Shown one piece after another: positions 46,438-57,552 of a DNA stretch of 64,000 nt. The translations under genes were made by a program, and so were the position numbers. Location: positions 8,142,565-8,206,564 of the forward strand of contig JAKZAN010000001.1 of the NCBI GenBank assembly GCA_023053545.1. The letters run 5' to 3'. This stretch comes from Lepidurus packardi. Lineage: Eukaryota; Arthropoda; Branchiopoda; Notostraca; Triopsidae. Position 1 is the stretch's first letter, and the number at the start of each line of letters is the position of its first letter. Under the pieces are notes generated by a model. It was not told where the DNA came from, did not search any database, and saw only the letters and a program-made list of their open reading frames with translations.

Positions 46438-48091
46438 CAGGGGCGTCGCGAGGGGGTTTCCATTGGGGGGGTGGAGACCTTAGTTTTACCGACTGTAGTT
46501 GCCGATTTTACCGACTGTATTATAGTATTTTCTATCGACTATTAAAGATTTAAACAGTTATTATCGTAGTTATTTCCTTTAATTTTACGAGATTTATTGA
46601 ATAATCCTCGTTCTGCACATTCCGATTAAAAACAAACTTTCCTATTTTTCTTCGCTTTCCATCGCTCCAACAGGTCGCTTTGATCAATTTCGTCCGAAAT
46701 GTCTTTTTCAGACGCCAACAGAAGGAGGTTTTCTAGTCGTTCGTGAGGTCTTGATGATTTTGAGCTTGCTAAATCCACGTTCTCCACTAGCTGTGGTAAC
46801 GGGAATTGTACGAGCGACTAGGTAGGCTTTCCATACTAGGGGCAGGACTAGTTTCATTTTTTTGGCATTCTCAAACAATTTGGGGTACAAATCTAGTGAA
46901 ATTTCAGCACCAAATTTCAAATTGCAGTCCGCTTTAAATAGCTCCATTTCTACACGCAAATCTTCGGCCACTGGGAAACAGCTTAACGAATTCCGAACAG
47001 GCCTCGAGATCAAGAACTTGAAGAAGTTTAGTTACAGGGAGAATTCTTGCTCCCAATTCTTCGAGCGAGTCACGCATTTTATCAATAAGACACTGAAATG
47101 GAAGAAAAACCTTTAAATCCGGTATTTCAACCCATCAACCGTGAATTCGGAGAAGTTTACCTCCAAAACTCGTTTGCTCTCAGCGAGGTAAAAGTCTCGA
47201 AAACCAGCAGGTTTCGATGACGAACTGACAGAGTCCTCTTCGCCCCTAAATCTTGCTGGAGGGCGAATAAACCTGTGATGGTGGCGGAACTCGTACTCGG
47301 GATCGTACGTTTCGTCATCTCCATCCAAAATCCTATTTATGTTTTGGGCATGGATTACTGCAGCCTCCACCTGTTCCTCAATAACAGAGTCGTCCATTTT
47401 GTCCAGAATAGAAATAGTTGCCGCAAACAAATCCTTCGCGCCAATTATATCCAAGTTTTCTGCTTGCAGGCAAGTTGTTAATGAGCTTGTGACACTCATG
47501 ACATGCCGCATAAAACCGACAGTATAAATAAAATCTATCTTGGTAACGGCTTTAAGAAGCGCGTTAGCCCTGTCCGTCGATTCCCGATCCAAGCTTCCCT
47601 CACAAGAAATAAGATGAAGCAGCTTGACAGTTTCAGGAAGGGCGCTCCATGCAGCTACAAGAGAATCTTTCCGTGCAGTCCAGCGAGTCGTGGACAACTT
47701 TTTCAGCATGAGCTTCCCTTCTACTTCCTCCAGCGCATCTCTGTACAATTGAAAACGTTTCGTTCCTGATGTGAAAAACACGTACAATTGCTTCAATGTG
47801 CCGAACATGTTTCGCACGCTAGCTACCCGCTCGCACGCATGCTGCACAATGTTTTCCTCTCTGTGCGCTAAACAGCGGAAGTACGGAATGCACTTTTGCA
47901 GTAGGCGTGAAACGTGCGCCTGGGCACCGTTATTTTTCCCCGACATGCTATACGTAAAGTCATAAGATTGGAAGAGAATCTTCGCAACATCAAACCCAAA
48001 CGTACTAGACAAGCCACTACGCAACGAGCAATCCCTTCCCCTGTCTTAGATTTGGCTTTGACAATGGCAAGGACCCTTTCGATTGGGTCGC
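46438..48091 (-). pseudogene. hAT transposon, C-terminal half (with its own terminus)
   Basis: Starts with the hAT terminus CAGGGGCGTCGCGAGGGG, preceded by the 8-bp target copy CGTATACA (46430-46437). On the minus strand the frame 48024-47113 encodes the central to C-terminal transposase (SMSGKNNGAQAHVSRLLQKC, KLSTTRWTARKDSL). The frame 47013-46708 encodes the dimerisation region (SGERGFSKLKIIKTS). The last part is broken: compared with the deleted copy at 5.7-6.5 kb, about 20 bp are missing near 46743, shifting the frame. There is also a frame change between the two ORFs. The right edge at 48091/48092 is the abrupt junction with gypsy-2-derived sequence. The other half lies at 49684-50946 in opposite orientation. 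Confidence 0.88.
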
Positions 48092-48646
48092 CAGGACGGG
48101 CGAGTCCGCGGATCAGGTAGGGGATTATGGCCTCCTCGTTGATGCCTTGGGGGCACCTCTTGCAAAGGGCGGCCTTCCTGAGGATATAATGTACCACCGG
48201 TTCTCCCGCCTCCTGTCGTCGTGACTTCACTAAAGGCAACCACTCTTCCATCGTCATTTTCTTTTCGAACACCTTCTCCAGCTTGGACCGCCAGTCCGTC
48301 CACCGAGTGTGGGTCTGTCCGTCTGTTTCATGCCACGATAGGGCCAATCCTTGGATTTTGCTAATGGCAATCCTACGCTTAAGCGTGTCGTCCCATCCTT
48401 CCGTTTCTGAAGCCAACTTGAAATTTCGCAGCCAGGCGTGTACATCCCCTTCGCCATCGTAGGTTGGTATGGTAGACGCTGTTTTAGAGATAGGCTTCGT
48501 ATTACGGGAATGTTGGGCTGCCAAGCTTTTGATCAGTTGATCGTGGTCCGACCGTTGGGTTGCCACGCTTTGGGTTAGTGCCGACTGTTGGGCTACCAAG
48601 CTTTGGGTTAGTGCCGACAGCGTTTTGATTAGCTCTTCGGTGGCCA
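48092..48646 (-). pseudogene. Truncated gag of gypsy-2 type
   Basis: Begins at the ATG at 48646 (MATEELIKTLSALTQSLVAQ) and matches gypsy-2 gag up to YLIRGLARPG. It then breaks at 48092, where the sequence passes into the hAT half. Zinc knuckles are missing. One visible difference from the right arm is ALTQ against ALIQ near residue 12. Confidence 0.9.
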
Positions 48647-49605
48647 TTCTGACTTGCCCGGGGATAACTCTGCGATATCCGCTTGAGTACCCGGTGACGC
48701 AACTATGAAATTCGTCAAAACTGAAAGTAACCGGCGATATGCACTTGGGTCCGCAGTGACACAACTATGAAATTCGCCAACACTGAAATTCTTCAACAGT
48801 GAAACTCGCAACACTGAAACACTGCAACTATGAAATCCTGCAACACTGAAACTTGACGTTTCATGCGCAAATTACGTGTCTTTTTTTCACAAAATAGTTT
48901 TTTTTTCACAAAATCAGGTTCTTTCCAACGTGGAATCCAATCACAAATACTCTCCGTCACTGGAAATCGTATGACACTTTGGTTAATACCACAGGATTGC
49001 TGCAGAATCCCACTCCTGACACCAAATGTCGCGTGGGGTTCAATTCTGGTACGCACCACGCCTCCACCCCTCGCGTCTGTCTTCTCCCGAGCCCGCTCTA
49101 CGACTCCCTCTCGCAACTCTCTATCTACTTGCTCGGAGGTTCGCTAGCACAGTATAGAGTATAGAGTATAGAGGCTACAGTATAGAGGTTTACACAGTAT
49201 GGTAACAGGGGTATCTTTCCAATGTTAAGGTTTTCTGACAAATCTCTCGGTCCCAAGAGGATGTGAGGGTACGAAGGTTATATGGGGGATGGATTCCCAG
49301 ACTGTGCCATGTACCCTCATGTAGGCGTTCGAGAAGAGAACAAAACATTCACAAAACGGGGGACTGGTGACCTTTCTCTCGGGCACTCTAGGGAGTTTTG
49401 GGCTGACGTAGGGTCCTACCGGCAACGTGCGCCTTTGAAAAAATACTAAACTTGCAAAAGTTAGTAACATTTAGGAATAGTTGTAAAGTACCAATGTAAT
49501 GGATAACTCGTATATAGACATAAATAGTCATAAAAACACATATAGACATTAATATACATGGGTATTTTATAGTATATGGGGTTAAACCTGTATACTATAA
49601 AACAC
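48092..49605 (-). repeat. Left arm of 1.5-kb inverted repeat (gypsy-2 5' end plus unit U)
   Basis: Reverse complement of 50947-52452. From right to left it holds unit U, a partial LTR, the primer-binding site, the untranslated leader and the first part of gag. Two open frames, 49225-49470 (-) and 51082-51327 (+), translate identically, showing near-identity of the arms. The arms differ mainly at the LTR 5' end, where the left arm has CTATA-type repeats in place of the hairpin at 51375-51399. Confidence 0.93.
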
Positions 49606-49683
49606 CTATGTATGGGTTGCAAAATAGATTGCCTCCTCGTGGTGTAACCTGGGTAACGCGAAATAGTCTAGAATGTGTATACG

Positions 49684-50946
49684 CAGGGGCGTCGCGAGGG
49701 GGGGTTTGGGGGGGGGGGGGGTGCACCCCCCCCCCAATAATTGGCCAAAAACCGGTTCGGTAAAATTTGGGTCGCCGTCGGTAAAATTCGGAAAATGAAA
49801 ATAAAATTTTCAAATGCTACAATAGATAAAGTGAATCTTGTAGAAGCTACTCCTGGTGAGGTCTATTGTTAATGTCCATTACAGTACCTTTAAAAAAAAA
49901 CGACCCCAACAAACCGTACTGCCCTAATGGCCCGCCACTTGCGCCTGAAAACAGTGCTGCGAATAGCCTGCTTAGCCATAATAGTTGCGGACCATTAGGA
50001 CGGTGCGCTTTGTTCTGCTTTGGGGGCACTGCGGTTCTAGCAGTTCTTGCGTACACACGTGTTTTTACGTACGATGTCTTCACTGCCTGAACCAAAGCGC
50101 CTTAAGATGGACAAAAAGGAACGTTCCAATAGGTACCTTGTACGATGCTTAATTTGTAATGCGGAAATCAGTAAGGACTATATTAATCTACACTACATGA
50201 AAATGCATCCAGCACACGTAGGTGCACCGAAGTGGGAAAGAGTTGCCAAGTTTGCAAACCCATTTGTCGCTGCAGCGCTGTGTAAGAAAACGTGCACACC
50301 AACTGGTAACCCCTCAAGTAAAGCGGGTGATAATTCCCAAGAAATTACGGAAGTGCCTTATAACGTGGATAAGTCGAACTGTGATTCTGTTGTTCAAGAA
50401 ACGGGAGGTATTAAAGAGGAGTGTGGAGACCTAGACCTTGAGGATATACCTGATGTAAACGTGGAAGCACGAAGCTTTGAAATGGATAGCATAGTCATTG
50501 AAGAATCATCTCCCGTACCTGGATTTGTCTCAGTCGAATGTGAAAATATGACAGAAAAGTATGACATATTTTCTTCCCTTGGATCCCTAGAGATCTTAAA
50601 AGAAAAATTGACAGCATGCGACAGAGTAATTTCTTCTTTTAAAAGCTCATCTCTAGTCGATGAAGAGTCAGTGGCTTGTGCAATCTTAGATGTAGCGAAT
50701 GAAGTAAAACTTGCAGTGGAAGAGACCCTTCGAGTGTCGACTACAACGTTAGAATCTTTAAAAGTCAAGAATGTTGCACCTTTGCTTTCACTAGAAAACT
50801 GCTCGGTAGATCACGACCCTGGGTTGCGTCCCAAAGAATTGTCGGATAATCAGAGGTCCTACTTGGTCAATCTGGGACCTTGCCAGCCTCAGTTGATGCA
50901 TTTTCCTGTCAACACTTCTATTACAAATGTGCGTCAAATTACAAAT
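49684..50946 (+). pseudogene. hAT transposon, N-terminal half (inverted)
   Basis: Starts at the terminus CAGGGGCGTCGCGAGG, preceded by TGTATACG (49676-49683), the reverse complement of the target copy beside the C-terminal half. The frame 50047-50970 encodes the transposase N-terminus from MSSLPEPKRLKMDKK: a C2H2-like finger (CLICNAEISKDYINLHYMKMH), an acidic linker, and the start of a TTF-type domain (YLVNLGPCQPQLMHFPVN). It runs into repeat sequence at about 50947. The 5' terminus and coding start match the deleted copy at 5.7-6.5 kb. Roughly 200 residues between the two halves are not found in the window. Confidence 0.9.
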
Positions 50947-51372
50947 GTGTTTTATAGTATACAGGTTTAACCCCATATACTATAAAATACCCATGTATAT
51001 TAATGTCTATATGTGTTTTTATGACTATTTATGTCTATATACGAGTTATCCATTACATTGGTACTTTACAACTATTCCTAAATGTTACTAACTTTTGCAA
51101 GTTTAGTATTTTTTCAAAGGCGCACGTTGCCGGTAGGACCCTACGTCAGCCCAAAACTCCCTAGAGTGCCCGAGAGAAAGGTCACCAGTCCCCCGTTTTG
51201 TGAATGTTTTGTTCTCTTCTCGAACGCCTACATGAGGGTACATGGCACAGTCTGGGAATCCATCCCCCATATAACCTTCGTACCCTCACATCCTCTTGGG
51301 ACCGAGAGATTTGTCAGAAAACCTTAACATTGGAAAGATACCCCTGTTACCATACTGTGTAAACCTCTATAC

Positions 51373-51517
51373 TGTAGCGGTTCGCGAGTCGAACCGCTAG
51401 CGAACCTCCGAGCAAGTAGATAGAGAGTTGCGAGAGGGAGTCGTAGAGCGGGCTCGGGAGAAGACAGACGCGAGGGGTGGAGGCGTGGTGCGTACCAGAA
51501 TTGAACCCCACGCGACA
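51373..51517 (+). repeat. 5' LTR of gypsy element 2, with terminal hairpin
   Basis: 145 bp, TGTAGCGG...CGCGACA. Positions 51375-51399 form a perfect hairpin: TAGCGGTTCG, 5-nt loop, CGAACCGCTA. The LTR is very short for Ty3/gypsy. Confidence 0.95.
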
Positions 51518-51519
51518 TT

Positions 51520-51539
51520 TGGTGTCAGGAGTGGGATTC
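51520..51539 (+). other. Primer-binding site, tRNA-Leu(CAG) type
   Basis: TGGTGTCAGGAGTGGGATTC is complementary over 20 bases to the 3' end of animal tRNA-Leu(CAG) with CCA added, two bases after the LTR. Confidence 0.88.
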
Positions 51540-51896
51540 TGCAGCAATCCTGTGGTATTAACCAAAGTGTCATACGATTTCCAGTGACGGAGAGTATTTG
51601 TGATTGGATTCCACGTTGGAAAGAACCTGATTTTGTGAAAAAAAAACTATTTTGTGAAAAAAAGACACGTAATTTGCGCATGAAACGTCAAGTTTCAGTG
51701 TTGCAGGATTTCATAGTTGCAGTGTTTCAGTGTTGCGAGTTTCACTGTTGAAGAATTTCAGTGTTGGCGAATTTCATAGTTGTGTCACTGCGGACCCAAG
51801 TGCATATCGCCGGTTACTTTCAGTTTTGACGAATTTCATAGTTGCGTCACCGGGTACTCAAGCGGATATCGCAGAGTTATCCCCGGGCAAGTCAGA

Positions 51897-52934
51897 ATGG
51901 CCACCGAAGAGCTAATCAAAACGCTGTCGGCACTAATCCAAAGCTTGGTAGCCCAACAGTCGGCACTAACCCAAAGCGTGGCAACCCAACGGTCGGACCA
52001 CGATCAACTGATCAAAAGCTTGGCAGCCCAACATTCCCGTAATACGAAGCCTATCTCTAAAACAGCGTCTACCATACCAACCTACGATGGCGAAGGGGAT
52101 GTACACGCCTGGCTGCGAAATTTCAAGTTGGCTTCAGAAACGGAAGGATGGGACGACACGCTTAAGCGTAGGATTGCCATTAGCAAAATCCAAGGATTGG
52201 CCCTATCGTGGCATGAAACAGACGGACAGACCCACACTCGGTGGACGGACTGGCGGTCCAAGCTGGAGAAGGTGTTCGAAAAGAAAATGACGATGGAAGA
52301 GTGGTTGCCTTTAGTGAAGTCACGACGACAGGAGGCGGGAGAACCGGTGGTACATTATATCCTCAGGAAGGCCGCCCTTTGCAAGAGGTGCCCCCAAGGC
52401 ATCAACGAGGAGGCCATAATCCCCTACCTGATCCGCGGACTCGCCCGTCCTGAACACGCTGCCGCACTGATGGTCTCCCCGGCGAAAAGCATCAGTGATT
52501 TCATCGATGCAGCCCAGCGACTAGAGGAAATTACTGGCATCCCCACACAAGAGCCCGTTAACGTACCGGGCACACCCAGCGGCATTGGTCACGATGGAGA
52601 GTTGGTCGCGGGGATCCGCACCTTGTTAGCCAGAGTCGGTCATTCAGCCATGCCTTCAGACCACCCCAGGACCCCGCCCCGACCTGATTTTCCGCCAGAT
52701 CCGAACGAAAGGAGAGGATGCTTCGAGTGCGACAGAGTCGGACATTTGGCCAGAGACTGTCCAAATCGAAGGGCCTCCACGTGCTACAAATGTGGGGGAG
52801 GACACTTTAGCCGTAATTGCCCCAACTCCGACGGTTTTAACCATGGTAGCGGAAATCGTCCGGGTCAAGATGCCGCTTACCGTAATCGGTCGGAAAACCC
52901 ACGGGCCGCCCCGGGAGGGCAGGGTCGGCCCTAA
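51897..52934 (+). CDS. Gag polyprotein of gypsy element 2
   Basis: 345 aa from the ATG at 51897. The frame is open further up to 51780, but the leader there is shared repeat sequence. The N-terminus has heptad-like repe­ated TQSVATQ/TQSLVAQ segments. The capsid-like part includes VHAWLRNFKLASETEGWDD, MTMEEWLPLVKSRRQEAGEP and YILRKAALCKRCP. Two zinc knuckles follow, CFECDRVGHLARDC and CYKCGGGHFSRNC. The second is one residue short between the second Cys and His. Related to gag of element 1 but diverged. Confidence 0.92.
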   Translation: MATEELIKTLSALIQSLVAQQSALTQSVATQRSDHDQLIKSLAAQHSRNTKPISKTASTIPTYDGEGDVHAWLRNFKLASETEGWDDTLKRRIAISKIQGLALSWHETDGQTHTRWTDWRSKLEKVFEKKMTMEEWLPLVKSRRQEAGEPVVHYILRKAALCKRCPQGINEEAIIPYLIRGLARPEHAAALMVSPAKSISDFIDAAQRLEEITGIPTQEPVNVPGTPSGIGHDGELVAGIRTLLARVGHSAMPSDHPRTPPRPDFPPDPNERRGCFECDRVGHLARDCPNRRASTCYKCGGGHFSRNCPNSDGFNHGSGNRPGQDAAYRNRSENPRAAPGGQGRP

Positions 52935-52960
52935 CTTCCGCAGAAGCCCCTTTCGTCCCA

Positions 52961-55900
52961 GTGGTTTCGACAACTTCTCTGGGTAGTCGACCAACCACTT
53001 TGCCGTTCATCTTCATCCATTTGGGCGGATGTATCGACGGAGTACCAGCAGTAGTGGATTCGGGTGGCGCACGATCGTTAGTACGAGAAGACATGATAAG
53101 CGGAATTCGTGACCAAATCGAACCATATTTAGGTCCGAATATTTGTGGAGCGGCCAAGGAAGATTTGCCGGTTATGGGAACACTTGAACTCCGAGTTGTG
53201 TGGAAGGCCGGAGGAGTAGACACGGTCAACCGATTTATCGTGGTCCGGCACTGCCCATTCCCCGTTATACTCGGCGTAGACTGGATGGGGCGGAATGACG
53301 TTGGCGCCATGGTACTGGGTAGAAGCACTATTGCCGTCCCGCGCGTGAGTCAACGGCTTCACATACCGAAGACAGAATCGTGGGTTTTGGAACAAATCGA
53401 GGACCAAAGTGTCGAGCTATCGACGGATTTAACAAATAATTCCACGGCATTCGGAGGTACTGGGACGGTCGCCGAACCAGTAGGACCAGTCAGCCAACAG
53501 GAAGAACTACCTACAATCCCCACAGTTCTTCCAGATATTTCTGTGGAACTGAACACCGAAGAATCGTGGGTTTTGAAACAAATCGAGGACCAAAGTATTG
53601 TGGCGGTCGCCGAACCAGTAGGACCAGTCAGTCAACAGGAAGAGCTGCCTACAATCCCCACAGTACTTCCAGATATTTCTGTGGAACCCAACCCCGAAGA
53701 ATCGTGTTGGTCCCCTCCCGGCTTCGACCCAGTCACGGAGAGCTTAGGCATCTGTACTATCTGCGGTACCACGTCCCTACCCGCCTCTACCATGGTTTTC
53801 GTTCGAGTTCACGCCCCTCGAGGTTCTCCGGAGACGGTGGTCGTTCCGTTAGTCCGTCACGCTCGATCTAGAAGAGAGTGGGTGATTCCCGAGAGCATAC
53901 TCGCCGTGCAGGAAGGCTTCATAGATATTCCAGTGGTCAATTTAAGTTCGTCGCCAATTCAATTCCGAAGCGGTCAACGCCTATGCAGAGTAACGAAGCC
54001 AGGGATGCCAGTAGCCGAAGTTAAGGAGACGAATGGATCACCCGATGTAATCCTAAGCGTATCCGAAGGAAATTCCGCCTCCAAGTCACCGTTGCAACTG
54101 GATATCAACCCTGAACTCCCGCCCAGAGAATCCGAAGCCGTACGACAACTTGTTCAGAAGTACCAACATTGCTTTCAAGAATCTGAGGGTAGCTTGGGCC
54201 ATACGGATATTGTCAGACACCGGATCGAGACTTCTGACGCCCCGCCCCTTTCCTGCCTCCCTCGAAGATTGTCGCCGGGAGAAAGAGAAGTAATAGCCGG
54301 ACAAGTATCCGACATGTTGGAAAAGGGAATAATTACCTCATCAGAAAGTCCTTGGTCGTCTCCAGTCGTGCTGGTACGGAAGAAGAATGGAGAGCTGCGA
54401 TTCTGCGTGGATTACCGACGTCTTAATGCGGCCACAAAAAGAGACGTATACCCCCTGCCGAGCATTGATGACGTTTTGGATCGGATTGGAAACGCAAAAT
54501 ACTTCACTTCCCTAGACTTGGCTAGCGGTTACTGGCAAGTAGCAGTGGATCCTGAATATCAAGAAAAGACAGCTTTCGTGACTCCAGATGGTCTCTATGA
54601 ATTCAAGAGGATGCCATTCGGTTTAAGCAACGCGCCTGCCACCTTCCAGCGACTCATGGACAGAGTCTTAGTTGGCTTAAAATGGCATCAGTGTCTGGTC
54701 TACCTGGATGACGTATTGGTTTATGGAACAACATTTGAAGAACACCAGAGTCGATTGCAGACTGTACTAGAGGCGATTTCCCGGGCTGGACTTACCTTGA
54801 AAACCCAGAAGTGTGCGTTCGCCTACGAGGAGATTAAGTTCCTGGGCCATGTCCTCAATCACCAAGGAATCCGGCCTGACCCAGATAAAGTTCGTGCCGT
54901 CACGGAATTTCCAGTACCCCAGAATGTTCGTCAAGATCGAAGCTTCCTCGGCCTCAGCAGCTATTACCGAAGATTCGTTCCCGGCTTCGCAGCCGTCTCG
55001 AAACCACTCACGGAACTTCTACGAAAGCGCCAAGTATGGAAGTGGGACATTAAGCAACAGGCTGCTTTTGACGGACTTCGCCAGTTACTAACAACCCCAC
55101 CCGTGCTCGCTTCCCTTCGGACTGGATGGGATTTAGAGGTCCATACAGATGCGTCGGGAGATGGATTGGGAGCTGTCTTGATTCAGCGGAACGGGGAGTG
55201 CGAAGAAACGATTGCCTACCTAAGCCGGAGATTGACCCCCCAGTGAAGAAAACCACCACAGTAACGAGTTGGAGTGCTTGGCGGTTGTTTGGGCAGTTGA
55301 AAAGCTCCGGTCGTATGTTTTTGGCCGTCCATTCCGGGTTATTACCGATAATTCGTCCGTCACTTGGCTCTACTCAAAGCAAGTCCTTGCAACCAAGTTC
55401 AGCCGCTGGATAATGGCCCTACAAGAGTACGAGATTACGCTTAAACACCGCAGTGGTAGGGCAAATGTCATCGCTGACGCCCTATCCCGTGCTCCGGTAG
55501 GAACAGCCGAAGACACGACAGTCCCAGCGGAGCTTACAGTTTGCTCCATCAGCACAAAATTTCCAAGGACCACCCTGGTTTTGATGCAACGGGCCGATGC
55601 TAAACTAGCACCCATACTTCAGAAGCTGGACGAATTCGGAGGCGGTGACGGTATTGGTAACTGCGAAGCCAACGTTTGTATTCGAGACTCGAGTACTGCA
55701 TCTAAGCGGGAACAAAAACGCTTACATGAGGAATTTGTCATTCGGCATGGAGTTCTGTACAGGCGTGGAGGCCCTAATGGAAGACCGTCACTCATTGCTA
55801 TCCCGGCGCCAATGAAGCGGACTATCTTAGAAGAGTGTCACTCGGGCTCTACGGGCGGACATCTGGGAGTAACCAAAACGATTGCCAGGGTACGACAACG

Positions 55901-57176
55901 GTATTGGTGGCCGAAACTTCGTCGCCACGTTGGACAGTTCATCGCCGGATGCCCGCATTGTCAAGTGTACAAACAACCACCGGGGCTACAAGCCGGGCTA
56001 CTGCAGTCCATTCCCCCCCCTTCCCGACCTTTCGAAGTCTTGGGTATCGATCACGTGGTTCCTCTCCCCCGTACAGAAGGAGGCAATCGCCATGTGATCG
56101 TTTGTATCGATTATGGTACGAAATGGATTGAAGCTCAAGCCGTCCCAGATACGACATCCCAAAGAGTCTGCAACTTTCTGATGCAAAACATCGTTCTTCG
56201 GCATGGTACACCAAACAAGCTTATCAGCGATCGTGGCACTGGTTTCACGGCTGAGTTGCTTGAGGAAGTCTTGGAAAAGATGCAAATCCAGCATGCGATG
56301 TCGGCCGCCTACCACCCGCAGACCAATGGTTTATGTGAACGGGTAAATCGGACATTGGTGGAAGTACTATCCGGTCTAGTGACTCCAAGTCAATCCAGCT
56401 GGGATGTGTATGTTACGCAGGCCTGTTTTGCAATCAACACCGCTGTGCAGGAGAGTACTGGGTTTACGCCGTTCCAGCTCGTGTATGGGAGACATGCAGT
56501 TCTGCCCGAAGAAACCAAATATCCCTGGCCAGAAGATGCGCCGGAAACATACAGCGAATTTCTTGATCGGGTCGAGTCTACGCGTCTGTGGGCCATCGAG
56601 AGTGTCAAGTCCAAGCAGAAAAAGCAGAAAACAAATTTTGATGCCCACCGGAAGCTGTCGGTTCCCTATCACGAAGGAGATTTAGTTTTGGTTCGTCGAC
56701 GACTACGGGTGGTGGGGAAATGTCAGAAGATGCTCCCCAAGTATATAGGACCATTTCAGGTGGCCGCCAAGCTTACGGAGGTGACCTATCGTGTTATGGA
56801 TCTCCCAGGCCTAGAGACAAGAAAGGCATTACGAATTTTTCCGGTCCACGTATCCCAATTGAAGTCGTATCACGAAGGTTATCAGTCGGACGAAAGTGAT
56901 CGGTCGTTTGAATCGGACGTCGATGGGGGAAATAACACGGGGGATTTACAGCCAGGTCCAGCGCAGGAGGAAGCCACGGACGTCCAACAGGTAGCCGGCG
57001 GTGGTATGGAACTCGAAGTGCCAGACAACACAAGAGAGGATTCTGGTGGGATGACGCCGGAAGAAGGGTTGAAAAGTACTGGACGTAACGACATCGGAAC
57101 AGCGAAGAAGGAGATTGCGTTGAGCCTTCCTGCACGAGTAAGGAAGCCTCCTAAGCGCTACGTCGAAGAATGTTGA
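52961..57176 (+). pseudogene. Pol polyprotein of gypsy element 2, with one frameshift
   Basis: Two frames: 52961-55246 and about 55242-57176. The first holds the protease (VVDSGGARSLV), a linker with an internal duplication, the reverse transcriptase (YLDDVLVYG) and the start of RNase H (HTDASGDGLGAVLIQ). The second holds the rest of RNase H, integrase (GGHLGVTKTIARV, CPHCQVYK, GIDHVVPLPR, ISDRGTGF, GLCERVNRTLVE) and a C-terminal tail absent beyond the stop in element 1. The frame changes at a run of six C (55236-55241), right after SRRLT, giving a TGA. A single-base length change in this homopolymer accounts for the break. Pol is in the -1 frame relative to gag. Confidence 0.93.
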
Positions 57177-57390
57177 ACCGGTTGATGCTAAATTGTATTA
57201 CGAGTCACCTTGGCACGTGCTTTTGTTTGTGGGAAGTTGGTAAAATGGTAGTTTAACGAGGTCTAGCCTTTGTAGTAGTTTTTCCTTTGTAATGTGGTGT
57301 TTTTCTTTGTTGGGTATTTTCACTGTCCCGATTGCTTTGAGTGTATGTCTTTTTGGAAATTTTAAGAGGTTTGTTAAAATTTATGTGGTC

Positions 57391-57403
57391 AGGAAAGGCC
57401 GAG
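57391..57403 (+). other. Polypurine tract of gypsy element 2
   Basis: AGGAAAGGCCGAG directly before the 3' LTR, one base different from that of element 1. Confidence 0.7.
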
Positions 57404-57548
57404 TGTAGCGGTTCGCGAGTCGAACCGCTAGCGAACCTCCGAGCAAGTAGAGAGAGAGTTGCGAGAGGGAGTCGTAGAGCGGGCTCGGGAGAAGACAGAC
57501 GCGAGGGGTGGAGGCGTGGTGCGTACCAGAATTGAACCCCACGCAACA
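57404..57548 (+). repeat. 3' LTR of gypsy element 2
   Basis: 145 bp with the same terminal hairpin (57406-57430). It differs from the 5' LTR at AGAGAG/ATAGAG and at the CGCAACA/CGCGACA end. Followed by ATAC. Confidence 0.95.
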
Positions 57549-57552
57549 ATAC

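Larger units (their letters stand above)
50947..52452 (+). repeat. Right arm of 1.5-kb inverted repeat
   Basis: Comprises unit U (50947-51372) and the 5' LTR, leader and partial gag of gypsy element 2 (51373-52452). The repeat includes flanking DNA outside the LTR, so the two arms arose by inverted duplication of one segment and not by two independent insertions. Confidence 0.9.
51373..57548 (+). mobile_element. Ty3/gypsy LTR retrotransposon, element 2 (6.18 kb)
   Basis: Target duplication ATAC (51369-51372 and 57549-57552), two 145-bp LTRs differing at two noticed positions, tRNA-Leu primer site, gag, pol and polypurine tract. Related to element 1 (same order, similar pol and priming) but with a different, shorter LTR. 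Coding is interrupted by one frameshift in pol. Confidence 0.97.
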
